In this document: positions 1-7,675 of the stretch, piece after piece
Numbering within the stretch: position 1 is the stretch's first letter
Layout of the letters: each line of letters begins with the position of its first letter
NCBI GenBank assembly: GCA_018895675.1
Contig: JAHIOG010000254.1
Coordinates: forward strand, 1 to 12,480
Direction: 5' to 3'
DNA length: 12,480 nt
Source of the DNA: a bacterium
GTDB lineage: Bacteria; Fidelibacterota; UBA2242
Notes under the pieces: generated by a model
The model's input: the letters and a program-made list of their open reading frames with translations, nothing else
Database searches by the model: none
What the model was told of the DNA's origin: nothing
Translations under genes and position numbers: made by a program

Positions 1-254
1 CGAAATCCCTCATCATCCTGGATATCCCGTATGTCTTCTAAATATCGTCCACCGTCAATAAAATGGTAAATCAGGGTACGAATATATTCATATGGCATAA
101 TGCCTCGATTTGAACCTGGGCGGGGATATTCGATTTCAATTTGATTGCGTATTCCCAGAAATTGAATGAATTCATCTATGATTGCTAAACCACCTCTGTC
201 GGTGATTTTTTCTCTTGTTTGTTTGAACTGGAATGATAAGATTCTTTCTGTCAT
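1..254 (-). CDS. IS1380-family transposase, N-terminal fragment (runs off window)
   Basis: The first 84 residues of a DDE transposase that moves the IS1380-type element. The translation starts MTERILSFQFKQTREKI and contains the family's N-terminal wording: GGLAIIDEF (21-29), PRPGSNRG (44-51) with a basic PGSNRG motif, then YEYIRTLIYHFIDGGRYLEDIRDIQDDEGF, matching the usual 'P-EY-RPL-LML-GGR-LEDLR-I-D' pattern. The catalytic DDE residues lie in the missing part. The start is well supported: GAGG sits 6 bases before the ATG at 254-252 on the minus strand. No frameshift or stop is seen in the visible part, so the copy may be intact. I am confident of the family and have no information on activity. 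Confidence 0.85.
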   Translation of the reverse strand, partial: MTERILSFQFKQTREKITDRGGLAIIDEFIQFLGIRNQIEIEYPRPGSNRGIMPYEYIRTLIYHFIDGGRYLEDIRDIQDDEGF

Positions 255-371
255 TTTGCACCTCGTAAGTGATTTTAAATATCTTTTTAATACAATGTAA
301 TTTAAACACTTATTCCAGCAGGGATCTCTTTGAGATGAGGTGTTTTTATAATCCTATTTCGGATTTAGGGA

Positions 372-391
372 AGTACCCCGATAATCTTAGG
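372..391 (-). repeat. Candidate terminal inverted repeat of the IS1380-family element
   Basis: Read from 391 leftward on the minus strand the sequence is CCTAAGATTATCGGGGTACT. It begins with CCTA and resembles known IS1380-family ends. It lies 137 bases upstream of the transposase start, a normal distance. The matching right-hand repeat is outside the window, so the assignment is tentative. Confidence 0.5.
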
Positions 392-701
392 TGTCTTACC
401 TCATAATTGAAATTGTTATATCCCGGCACATACGCTCTGCAGTGAAATGGATCAGAAACCAAAATATTTTCCTTCCATTTTTCGAGGAAACAGCTATATT
501 AGTAATTCAAATATTCGACTGTGGGTTTGTAAATTTGATAAGATTTTTCAAATAGACTTCATTGCTTCTTTTAGATTGTTTTACTGTCCGCCCATAAAAA
601 GCGGATGACTTAAAAGCTCTATTCTCACCTTTTTCCCGGTATTACTGCAGGGAGTAATTTTGTGCAATAAAGTCAATAGAAAACAGGCAGAAAGGCCTAT
701 C
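392..701 (+). promoter_or_regulatory. Leader/promoter region of the thr operon (no gene seen)
   Basis: These 310 bases between the IS1380 end and thrA contain no convincing gene. Two weak hairpins are visible: TCCGC (587-591) pairing with GCGGA (601-605) across a 9-base loop, and ATTACT (641-646) pairing with AGTAAT (653-658) around the loop GCAGGG, followed by TTTT. The second overlaps a possible ribosome-binding site (GGGAG, 650-654). No run of Thr or Ile codons typical of a threonine attenuator peptide and no clear -35/-10 pair was found. The operon promoter is probably here by position only. Confidence 0.45.
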
Positions 702-3170
702 GTGAAAGTACTTAAATTCGGCGGTACTTCCGTCGGAAAACCGGAAAACCTCAAAACCATTTTTCGGGTTATCACTGATGCCTATCAAAACGATAAAGCG
801 ATAACGGCTGTATTCTCGGCGTTGTCCGGCACCACCGATGAACTCATTAATATCAGCCGTCTGGCCGCCGGCAGAGACCGCACGTACGAAGATCGAATCG
901 AGTGGCTGCGTGACCGGCATATACAATTCATCAAACCGCTTTTTCCCGATGAGATAAAGCCGGAATTAATTGAAACAACCGATCGGTTGTTTGCCGAATT
1001 ACGGGAAATTGTCCATGGCATTTTCCTGCTAAAAGAGTTATCCAACCGCTCTCTCGACCTGGTGATGAGTTTTGGCGAGCGTTTATCCAATACAATCGTT
1101 GCCCGTTATGGTCAATTGCTGGGTTTGCCGGTGAACTATCTCGATGCCCGTCAATTCATCATCACCGACGATAATTTCGGGGCAGCACGGATTCAAATGG
1201 ACAAGACGGTTGAAAAAATTCGTAATTACTATCACTCCGGTTCCGGAATTCAGATTGTCACCGGTTTTATTGCGGCCACCGAAGAGGGTATTACAACCAC
1301 TCTGGGGCGAGGCGGTTCGGATTTTACGACGTCTGTTATCGCTGCGGCTGTTGATGCCGAAGAGGTCCAGATCTGGACCGATGTCAACGGCGTTATGTCT
1401 GCCGATCCCAATAAAGTCAAGGAAGCATTTTCACTCCGGGAACTCAGTTATGAAGAGGCCATGGAATTGAGTCACTTTGGTGCAAAGGTTCTGCATCCGC
1501 CGACAATTCAGCCTGCAATGGATAAAAATATTCCGGTCCGGATTATGAACACGTTTAATCCTGAATTTCCGGGAACGGTGATCAAATCAAATCCTGTTGG
1601 TAATGGCGGCTTTGTCAAGGGCATCACATCTATCAGTAATATCTCGCTGTTGACGATTCAGGGCAGTGGCATGATCGGCGTCACCGGCGTCTCCTCACGG
1701 CTGTTTGGTTCGCTGGCAAAAGCGGAAGTCAACGTAATTCTGATATCTCAGGCGTCGTCGGAACACTCGATTTGTGTTGCCATCACGCCGGATTCCGTTC
1801 GAAAAGCAAAAACAGCGATTGAACGGGAATTCGCCCTGGAAATCGCCACCCACATGGTAGACCCGGTAATTGTTGAAAACGATCTGACGATTCTGGCTGT
1901 CGTCGGCGAACGGATGCGGAAGACCACCGGTCTGGCCGGTCGTCTTTTCAATGCTCTTGGAGAAAAAGCCATCAACGTGGTTGCCATTGCCCAGGGTTCT
2001 TCGGAACTGAATATTTCAATCGTTATTGGTAAAAAAGACGAACTTATGGCGTTGAATGCCATCCATGACGCCTTTTTTGCCAAACAGTCGCAAATTAATC
2101 TTTTCGTTATGGGAGTTGGGCTGATTGGCTCAACGCTTCTGAAACAGATCAAGGATAATTATAAAAGTCTATTAGCCGAACATTCGCTCGATATAAAAGT
2201 CATCGGAATCGCCAACAGCCGGAAAATGGTGATTGATGAATCCGGTATAGACCTCGATTTTTGGAAAGAAGCGCTTGATAATTCAATCACAAAGACTGAT
2301 CTGAATCAACTTCTGGCAGAAATCCGGCATCTCAATCTTAGTAATAACGTCCTCGTGGATTGCACCGCCAGTGCCGAACTGGTAGATTTTTATGAGAAAT
2401 TCCTGGCGGCACGCACATCCATCGTTGCGGCGAATAAACTGGGCAATACCGGTTCCTATACGCAGTACCAGAATCTCCGCCGGATTGCGAAAGAGAAAAA
2501 CGTCCATTTTCTGTATGAAACCAATGCCGGCGCCGCCCTGCCGATTATCAGCACCTTACGAGACCTGATTGACTCCGGCGACAGGATAATCAGGATTGAA
2601 GCGATCCTTTCCGGTACAATCAGTTATATTTTCAACAATTTCCAGCCCGGAAAAAAATTCAGTTCAATTGTCAAAGAAGCGAAAGAAAAAGGTTATACCG
2701 AACCCGACCCACGGGATGATCTCAATGGTCAGGATTTTGCCCGCAAACTGCTTATTCTCGCCCGGGAGATCGGAATTCCGATGGAGCTGGCCGATATTCA
2801 CATCGATCCGATCCTGCCGGAAAATTGTCAAAAAACCGAATCCGTGAACGCCTTTTTCCATGAACTTGAAAAATCAGATCAGCACTTCGATTCGCTGATT
2901 GATAATGCCTCTGCTAAAGGAAAAGTACTGCGGTATATTGCGAATTTTGAAAACAGTACCGCGGCGATCAGGCTTGAAGAAATTGACACGACTCACCCTT
3001 TTCATTCATTAAAGGGCAGCGACAATATCATTGCGTTTACGACCAGCCGCTACAGCGAAAATCCGCTGGTGATCAAAGGCGCCGGGGCCGGGGCGGAAGT
3101 GACCGCTGCCGGTGTTCTGGCGGACATATTTAAAATTGCTAATTCTGTGATTAAGAAACGGAGTTTCTAA
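702..3170 (+). CDS. thrA: Bifunctional aspartokinase / homoserine dehydrogenase
   Basis: Catalyses step 1 (ATP-dependent phosphorylation of aspartate) and step 3 (NAD(P)H reduction of aspartate semialdehyde to homoserine) of threonine synthesis in the cytoplasm. Aspartokinase domain: KFGGTSVG (4-11), SFGERLSN, and LGRGGSDFTT around residue 201, followed by WTDVNGVMSADP. Two ACT-like regulatory repeats follow at about 310-455, the usual site of threonine feedback. The homoserine dehydrogenase domain begins near 465 with the dinucleotide fold FVMGVGLIGST, then AANK (about 577), LSGTISYIFN (about 636) and KGYTEPDPRDDLNG. Length from GTG 702 is 822 residues, close to E. coli ThrA (820). GTG 702 is preferred because AAAGG lies 6 bases upstream and the protein then starts VKVLKFGGTS as in relatives. 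An in-frame TTG at 660, with GGGAG 5 bases upstream, would add 14 non-conserved residues. The stop overlaps the asd start by one base. Confidence 0.97.
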   Translation: MKVLKFGGTSVGKPENLKTIFRVITDAYQNDKAITAVFSALSGTTDELINISRLAAGRDRTYEDRIEWLRDRHIQFIKPLFPDEIKPELIETTDRLFAELREIVHGIFLLKELSNRSLDLVMSFGERLSNTIVARYGQLLGLPVNYLDARQFIITDDNFGAARIQMDKTVEKIRNYYHSGSGIQIVTGFIAATEEGITTTLGRGGSDFTTSVIAAAVDAEEVQIWTDVNGVMSADPNKVKEAFSLRELSYEEAMELSHFGAKVLHPPTIQPAMDKNIPVRIMNTFNPEFPGTVIKSNPVGNGGFVKGITSISNISLLTIQGSGMIGVTGVSSRLFGSLAKAEVNVILISQASSEHSICVAITPDSVRKAKTAIEREFALEIATHMVDPVIVENDLTILAVVGERMRKTTGLAGRLFNALGEKAINVVAIAQGSSELNISIVIGKKDELMALNAIHDAFFAKQSQINLFVMGVGLIGSTLLKQIKDNYKSLLAEHSLDIKVIGIANSRKMVIDESGIDLDFWKEALDNSITKTDLNQLLAEIRHLNLSNNVLVDCTASAELVDFYEKFLAARTSIVAANKLGNTGSYTQYQNLRRIAKEKNVHFLYETNAGAALPIISTLRDLIDSGDRIIRIEAILSGTISYIFNNFQPGKKFSSIVKEAKEKGYTEPDPRDDLNGQDFARKLLILAREIGIPMELADIHIDPILPENCQKTESVNAFFHELEKSDQHFDSLIDNASAKGKVLRYIANFENSTAAIRLEEIDTTHPFHSLKGSDNIIAFTTSRYSENPLVIKGAGAGAEVTAAGVLADIFKIANSVIKKRSF

Positions 3171-4210
3171 TGAAAATTCCTGTGGGCATATTGGGTGCGA
3201 CCGGAAGTGTCGGCCAGAAATTTATTCAACTATTGGAAAATCACCCCTGGTTTGAAATTACTGCTCTGGGCGCCTCGGAGCGATCTGCCGGTAAAAAATA
3301 CCCGGAAGCGGTCAACTGGTTCATGACCGGACCGATTCCGGAAAACATCTCTTCCATGATCGTCAATGAATGTAAACCCAATCTCAATTGTAAAATTATA
3401 TTTTCCGGGCTGGATTCCAGCGTTGCCGGAGAAATTGAGTCAGAATTTGCGAGAGCGGGTTATATCGTGGTTTCAAACTCCCGGAACCACCGCTTCGATC
3501 CCGATGTTCCGTTGCTGATTCCCGAGGTCAATCCTGATCATCTGGAACTGATAAAACAGCAAAATTTCGGAAAGGGTTGCATTGTCACAAATCCCAATTG
3601 TTCAACGATCGGACTCGTTCTTGTTTTGAAACCGTTGGCAGATCGATTTGGAATAGAGGCTGTGAATGTCACAACCATGCAGGCGCTTTCCGGCGCCGGT
3701 TACCCCGGTGTCGCATCCCTGGACATTATCGATAATGTCATTCCATACATCGGCAGCGAAGAGGAGAAAATGGAATCCGAGCCGCTAAAGATTTTGGGTT
3801 CTCTGGTGAATGGGGAAATTGTAAACTGCGATATGATAATCAGCGCCCAATGCAACCGTGTGGCGGTTCTCGACGGACATACGGAATGCGTCTCGGTAAA
3901 ATTGAAAAGTCCGGCGACCGAAGCCGAAATCATCGACGCCTGGAAATCTTTTACCGCCGAACCCCAGAAGTTAGACTTACCGACTGCACCACTCCGGCCA
4001 GTATATTATTATGAGCAAAATAATTACCCGCAGCCAAAGCTGCATCGCAATATCGATAAAGGCATGGCGGTCCATATCGGTCGCTTGCGCAAAGATCCGA
4101 TTCTGGATTATAAGTTTGTTGTTACCTCGCACAATACGATTCGGGGGGCCGCCGGCGGTGCAATTCTGAATGCGGAATTAATGGTCAAAAAAGAATATAT
4201 TAAACCATGA
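3170..4210 (+). CDS. asd: Aspartate-semialdehyde dehydrogenase (archaeal/fungal-type)
   Basis: Reduces L-aspartyl-4-phosphate to aspartate semialdehyde with NADPH, the step between the two ThrA activities. The N-terminus has the nucleotide-binding motif GILGATGSVGQ (6-16). The catalytic cysteine is C144 in VTNPNCSTIGLVL and the acid/base histidine is H237 in NRVAVLDGHTECVSV. These contexts, with SGAGYPG (174-180) and the C-terminal SHNTIRGAAGGAILNAE, match the branch found in archaea, yeast Hom2 and some bacteria rather than the E. coli type. Its 346 residues fit that branch. The start ATG shares one base with the thrA stop (TAATG), and its stop overlaps thrB by four bases (ATGA), so translational coupling is likely. 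The semialdehyde also feeds lysine synthesis, which makes placement inside a threonine operon notable. Confidence 0.95.
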   Translation: MKIPVGILGATGSVGQKFIQLLENHPWFEITALGASERSAGKKYPEAVNWFMTGPIPENISSMIVNECKPNLNCKIIFSGLDSSVAGEIESEFARAGYIVVSNSRNHRFDPDVPLLIPEVNPDHLELIKQQNFGKGCIVTNPNCSTIGLVLVLKPLADRFGIEAVNVTTMQALSGAGYPGVASLDIIDNVIPYIGSEEEKMESEPLKILGSLVNGEIVNCDMIISAQCNRVAVLDGHTECVSVKLKSPATEAEIIDAWKSFTAEPQKLDLPTAPLRPVYYYEQNNYPQPKLHRNIDKGMAVHIGRLRKDPILDYKFVVTSHNTIRGAAGGAILNAELMVKKEYIKP

Positions 4211-5148
4211 AACAATCAGTCACCGCATTTGCCCCGGCAACCGTCGCCAATGTTGGCTGCGGTTATGATATTTTCGGCTTTGCAATTGATGAGCCAGGAG
4301 ATATTGTCCGTGTCTCACGGAGTAAAACCGCCGGTGTCAGGATTTTAGAAATTACCGGTGATGGCGGCCGGCTGTCCAAAATTGCAGAACAGAATACCGC
4401 CGGTTTTGCGGTGATTCGGTTCCTGGAAAAAATCCAGTCCGACCAGGGAATCGATATCAGGCTGACAAAGCAGTTGCCAATGGGAAGCGGGATGGGTTCC
4501 AGCGCGGCCAGTTCGGTAGCGGCGCTGATTGCCGTGAATCATCTTTTTAATGAACCACTGCAAAAGGCGGATTTGTTGACCATTGCCATGGAAGCCGAAA
4601 AACTGGCCTGCGGTGCCGCTCATGCCGATAATGTCGCCCCGGCACTGTTTGGAGGTTTTATCCTGATTCGGGAGAATACCCCGCCGGATATCATCGAATT
4701 GCCGGTTCCCGATGATCTCTATTGCACAATCATTCATCCCGATATTGAAATAAAAACTTTGAATGCCCGCAAAATAATCGAACCATTTATCCCACTTCCC
4801 GATGCGGTGAAACAATGGGCGAATACTGCCGGGCTAGTTGCCGGGTTGTATAAAAAAGATCTGACACTGATTGGTCGTTCTTTGACCGATCACATCATCG
4901 AACCTCGCCGGGCAAATCTGATTCCCCATTTCGATGAAGCAAAACAATCAGCGATTGACAATGGCGCTATCGGTTGCAGTATTTCCGGTTCCGGGCCATC
5001 GATCTTCGCATTATCGTCATCTTTAGAAAACGCAGAAATAATCGCTGTATCGATGAGCAGTGTATTTTCCAACTATTTTATTGCAAATCAGACGTACATA
5101 TCGAAAATCAATCAGACCGGTGCACGAATTTTGGACGAGAAAGACTAA
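4207..5148 (+). CDS. thrB: Homoserine kinase
   Basis: Phosphorylates homoserine with ATP to O-phosphohomoserine, step 4 of threonine synthesis. A GHMP-superfamily kinase of 313 residues (E. coli ThrB has 310). The N-terminus carries AFAPATVANVGCGYDIFGFA (7-26), the substrate-side motif of homoserine kinases. The ATP-binding glycine/serine loop is PMGSGMGSSAASSVAAL (91-107). C-terminal motif 3 is GCSISGSGPSIFAL (about residue 258 onward). ATG 4207 overlaps the asd stop in ATGA, indicating coupled translation. The gene ends 3 bases before the thrC GTG. No interruption is seen. Confidence 0.96.
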   Translation: MKQSVTAFAPATVANVGCGYDIFGFAIDEPGDIVRVSRSKTAGVRILEITGDGGRLSKIAEQNTAGFAVIRFLEKIQSDQGIDIRLTKQLPMGSGMGSSAASSVAALIAVNHLFNEPLQKADLLTIAMEAEKLACGAAHADNVAPALFGGFILIRENTPPDIIELPVPDDLYCTIIHPDIEIKTLNARKIIEPFIPLPDAVKQWANTAGLVAGLYKKDLTLIGRSLTDHIIEPRRANLIPHFDEAKQSAIDNGAIGCSISGSGPSIFALSSSLENAEIIAVSMSSVFSNYFIANQTYISKINQTGARILDEKD

Positions 5149-5151
5149 GCG

Positions 5152-6462
5152 GTGAAGTTTTACAGCACAGCCGATAAATCCAACGTTGTATCCCTCAGAG
5201 AAGCGGTCCTGGGCGGAATGCCCAGGGATAAAGGACTCTATATGCCGGAATCAATTCCCCGGCTGCCGGAATCCTTTTTCGAATCGCTGGCAACTCTGGG
5301 CTATCAATCGCTTTCCTTCGAAGTCGCCCGACAATTTTTAGGCGATGATATTCCTTTGACAACTCTTCAGGATATTATTAACGAGGCAATCAACTTCGAA
5401 ACACCGGTTGTTGATATAGAAAAACGTATAAAAACAATGGAACTCTTTCACGGGCCAACCCTGGCGTTTAAAGATGTCGGCGCCCGCTTTATGTCCCGGT
5501 TGATGGCCTATCTGGTTAAAGATTCGGATCATAGACTGACAATCCTGGTTGCGACATCCGGTGATACCGGCGGCGCCGTGGCAAACGGTTTTTATCGTGT
5601 TCCGGGAATAAATGTCGTTGTCCTCTATCCTGCCGGGAAAATCAGTCTGATCCAGGAAAAACAGATTGCCACATTAGGCGAAAATATTACCGCTCTGAAA
5701 GTTAACGGGAACTTTGATGATTGTCAGAGACTGGTGAAAGCGGCGCTTGTTGATTCGGATATCAAAAAATCGTTGATGCTGACATCGGCGAATTCCATTA
5801 ATATTTCCCGCCTGATACCCCAGAGTTTTTACTACTTCAATGCCTTTCGGCAGATTGAGAACTTCAGGTCAAAGTCCATCGTGTTTTCTGTTCCAAGCGG
5901 AAATTTCGGCAACCTGACCGCGGGATTAATTGCCAAACGAATGGGGCTTCCGGTTAAGTGTTTCATCGCCTCAACTAACATCAACCACATTGTACCGGAT
6001 TACCTGGACAGCGGAAAGTTCGAACCGAAACCCTCCATTCAGACCATTTCCAATGCCATGGATGTGGGCAACCCAAGCAATTTTTCAAGAATTCTTGATT
6101 TGTACGATTCATCCTGGGGAAAAATTAAGGCAGATATTCATGGAATCTATTACACCGACGATGAAACCCGTCAGGCAATGACTTCCGTAAAGAAAAACAC
6201 CGGATATATCCTCGATCCCCATGGCGCGGTCGGATATCTCGGACTGAAAAAATACCTCTCCCAACACAGTGAAGTTAACACAGGTATTTTCCTTGAGACA
6301 GCCCATCCGGCGAAATTCAAAGACATCGTAGAGCCGGTTATTCAGGATACTGTTGAGATTCCGAAGAGGTTGGCGGATTTTCTAAATCGCGAAATACAGT
6401 CGCACACCCTGTCAAACCAATACACTGATTTTAAAGAATTTCTCCTCAGTAATTCAGACTAA
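5152..6462 (+). CDS. thrC: Threonine synthase (PLP-dependent)
   Basis: Converts O-phosphohomoserine to threonine and phosphate, the last step of the pathway. Its 436 residues match the E. coli-like class (about 428). The PLP-binding lysine is K107 in LFHGPTLAFKDVGARF (98-113). The phosphate-binding stretch is VATSGDTGGAV (133-143), followed by VVLYPAGKISLIQEKQ and SANSINISRLIPQS, all standard for the family; the C-terminal part has DPHGAVGYLGL and ETAHPAKF. The start is GTG, 3 bases after the thrB stop, with only a weak purine stretch (GAGAAAG) before it, so it probably depends on translation from thrB. It ends in tandem stops TAA TAA. No intrinsic terminator is visible in the 33 bases before the ISNCY element. 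Confidence 0.97.
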   Translation: MKFYSTADKSNVVSLREAVLGGMPRDKGLYMPESIPRLPESFFESLATLGYQSLSFEVARQFLGDDIPLTTLQDIINEAINFETPVVDIEKRIKTMELFHGPTLAFKDVGARFMSRLMAYLVKDSDHRLTILVATSGDTGGAVANGFYRVPGINVVVLYPAGKISLIQEKQIATLGENITALKVNGNFDDCQRLVKAALVDSDIKKSLMLTSANSINISRLIPQSFYYFNAFRQIENFRSKSIVFSVPSGNFGNLTAGLIAKRMGLPVKCFIASTNINHIVPDYLDSGKFEPKPSIQTISNAMDVGNPSNFSRILDLYDSSWGKIKADIHGIYYTDDETRQAMTSVKKNTGYILDPHGAVGYLGLKKYLSQHSEVNTGIFLETAHPAKFKDIVEPVIQDTVEIPKRLADFLNREIQSHTLSNQYTDFKEFLLSNSD

Positions 6463-6495
6463 TAACCCTAAAATATTATTTGCCATACAGCTAAA

Positions 6496-6512
6496 TAGTG
6501 TCTGACCGAAAA
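6496..6512 (+). repeat. Left terminal inverted repeat of ISNCY element
   Basis: TAGTGTCTGACCGAAAA; pairs with the right end at 8395-8411 with two mismatches (positions 10 and 11 of the repeat). Confidence 0.85.
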
Positions 6513-6712
6513 CTAATGTTTTACGAATAATTCATATTGATTTTGCCTTGCCTGGTTAATAAGTGCAAAAGAATAACGTTCCCTTTTCTGTATTTTTACG
6601 CTATTCAACTATTATGGTATCAAAGTTTCACTACATCTTCTTCCAATTTTGGACATATTTCACCCTTGATTGATCATTTTCAAAAAGTTTATGCAAAGGC
6701 TGAACTAACCGC

Positions 6713-6737
6713 TCCGGCAACCGCCGGACGTTTTTTT
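6713..6737 (+). terminator. Family B mini-palindrome copy 2 followed by T tract; possible terminator downstream of thr operon
   Basis: TCCGGC (6713-6718), loop AACC, GCCGGA (6723-6728), CG and then seven T's (6731-6737). On the plus strand this has the form of an intrinsic terminator and could stop read-through from thrC, 250 bases upstream. On the minus strand the same bases encode KKRPAVAG near the transposase C-terminus, and the T tract is the complement of lysine codons. It is nearly identical to 7145-7161, so it probably arrived as a repeat and was not built as a terminator. Confidence 0.5.
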
Positions 6738-6787
6738 AACTTCTTCCGCTCAGGAGTCATTAATACATTTCCCAAACGATGAAGATT

Positions 6788-6809
6788 ATCTCGAAGAGAT
6801 GTCTACGAC
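6788..6809 (-). repeat. Mini-palindrome, family D (22-bp frameshifting insert in transposase)
   Basis: On the minus strand: a 9-base tail GTCGTAGAC, then ATCTC, loop TTC, GAGAT. Removing the 22 bases joins GTA TTG GCT TAT to AAT CTT CAT CGT TTG, giving VLAYNLHRLG, the standard family C-terminal motif. Because 22 is not a multiple of three, the insert ends the second open part early. Confidence 0.75.
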
Positions 6810-6872
6810 ATAAGCCAATACTCCTAAAGCAACATAACTCTTGAAATGAAGAGGTCCTCTATCAGGACACCG

Positions 6873-6893
6873 CTCCTCCGAGGAGTCCCTATG
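6873..6893 (-). repeat. Mini-palindrome, family C (21-bp in-frame insert in transposase)
   Basis: On the minus strand: an 8-base tail CATAGGGA, then CTCCT, loop CGG, AGGAG. Removing the 21 bases joins GGA TTA TCC to CGG TGT CCT GAT, giving GLSRCPD, the expected family wording after the catalytic Glu region (HHGL-RCPD). Confidence 0.75.
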
Positions 6894-7144
6894 GGATAAT
6901 CCATGATGATCCAGGGAGTTGATATCAGATTCAACTGCCGCATGTTTATGACGAAGTGCCACAAAGGTTTTCTCATGTTCACGGTCATATTCTTCACGAT
7001 TTAATCTTCCCTTCTTTGGCAATATCACTTTTGGAATCATCTCCTTTAGCCCGTCATGATTCTCCCGACTCCAGAAACCCCTATTAAAACTCACACTTCC
7101 CAGTTTTCTATGGTAATCCGACATTATCTTCTCTACCGTGGGCA

Positions 7145-7161
7145 TCCGGCAGCCGCCGGAC
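7145..7161 (-). repeat. Mini-palindrome, family B copy 1 (in-frame in transposase)
   Basis: TCCGGC-AGCC-GCCGGA plus C, a 6-bp stem with a 4-base loop. It differs at one base from the copy at 6713-6729. On the coding strand it gives SGGCR at a place where the family has no such glycine/cysteine stretch. Removal of 15 or 18 bases keeps the frame. Confidence 0.6.
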
Positions 7162-7355
7162 TCATGTTCACAAACATGGTGATATAAACAAAAACCATGC
7201 TGATCCGTCGCCACTAAAACATTTAAACCAAGCTCGACTTTATTCCCTGCTTTTCCCTTTTGTATCCATTCCGTATAGGGTTCAAAGATTGAAAATACCT
7301 TCTCTGAATGGGGAATCTTCTCTTCTTTTAGAATACGACGTTCAACCAAATCAAT

Positions 7356-7382
7356 CTGCCTGTGCGCCGCACGCAGACAGGT
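7356..7382 (-). repeat. Mini-palindrome, family A copy 2 (27-bp in-frame insert in transposase)
   Basis: On the minus strand it reads CCTGTCTGC, a GTGCGGC centre, then GCACAGGCAG. The two ends are the same 9 and 10 bases as in copy 1 at 7652-7675, in opposite orientation. Removing 27 bases joins AAA CAT to ATT GAT TTG, giving KHIDLVERR in frame. Confidence 0.75.
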
Positions 7383-7651
7383 ATGTTTATCTAACATCTC
7401 TTTGTAATACTCTAACTCAAGCAGATAGACAATCCTGACAATGTCATCCACTGAAACCGACTGCTTAATCTCAGGTAAAGTCGCATCAATCTTTTGGCTC
7501 AATTCCTTCACAACATTCAAATATTCTCGCACCTTTGTCTTAAAACGACTCTTCTTATTCTTACCGCCCTTGCCCATCAATTTGCTCACGCCAATAAACG
7601 CATTCTTCACATGACGCTATCCAGTATGCTCCCTTACGCCAACCAGCAATC

Positions 7652-7675
7652 CCTGTCTGCCAGGGCACAGGCAGG
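7652..7675 (+). repeat. Mini-palindrome, family A copy 1 (24-bp in-frame insert in transposase)
   Basis: CCTGTCTGC at the left and GCACAGGCAGG at the right form an imperfect inverted repeat around a short centre. On the coding strand it adds eight codons. Removing exactly 24 bases restores GAT ACA GAG ATT GCT GGT TGG CGT (DTEIAGWR), which fits the conserved GWRK context of the family. Confidence 0.75.

Larger units (their letters stand above)
1..391 (-). mobile_element. IS1380-family insertion sequence, partial (one end only)
   Basis: The segment holds the 5' part of an IS1380-type transposase on the minus strand, its 137-base upstream region and a plausible terminal inverted repeat ending at 391. 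The element continues beyond base 1, so the other end, total length and target-site duplication cannot be judged. The outer end read on the minus strand starts CCTAAGATTATCGGGG, which resembles the CCTAGATTCTACG-like ends known in the IS1380 family (as in ISEcp1); this comparison is from memory. The element lies 310 bases upstream of the thr operon and points away from it. Confidence 0.72.

Noticed and set aside
587..605. TCCGC/GCGGA hairpin as a thr attenuator
   Set aside because: Only five base pairs with a nine-base loop and no T tract after it.
447..608. 53-codon frame in the thr leader with several Ile codons
   Set aside because: No proper ribosome-binding site, Ile codons scattered and not clustered, almost no Thr codons; not convincing as an attenuator peptide.
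4345..4815. Minus-strand open frame (156 codons) inside thrB
   Set aside because: Antisense shadow of a conserved kinase gene; low-complexity, unrecognisable translation.
6537..6782. Plus-strand 81-codon frame inside the ISNCY element
   Set aside because: Covers the antisense of the transposase C-terminus and the IS tail; no start signals and no recognisable protein.
6713..7675. Repeats in the transposase as a CRISPR-like array
   Set aside because: Repeats are of different families, irregularly spaced and embedded in a coding frame; no constant repeat-spacer unit.
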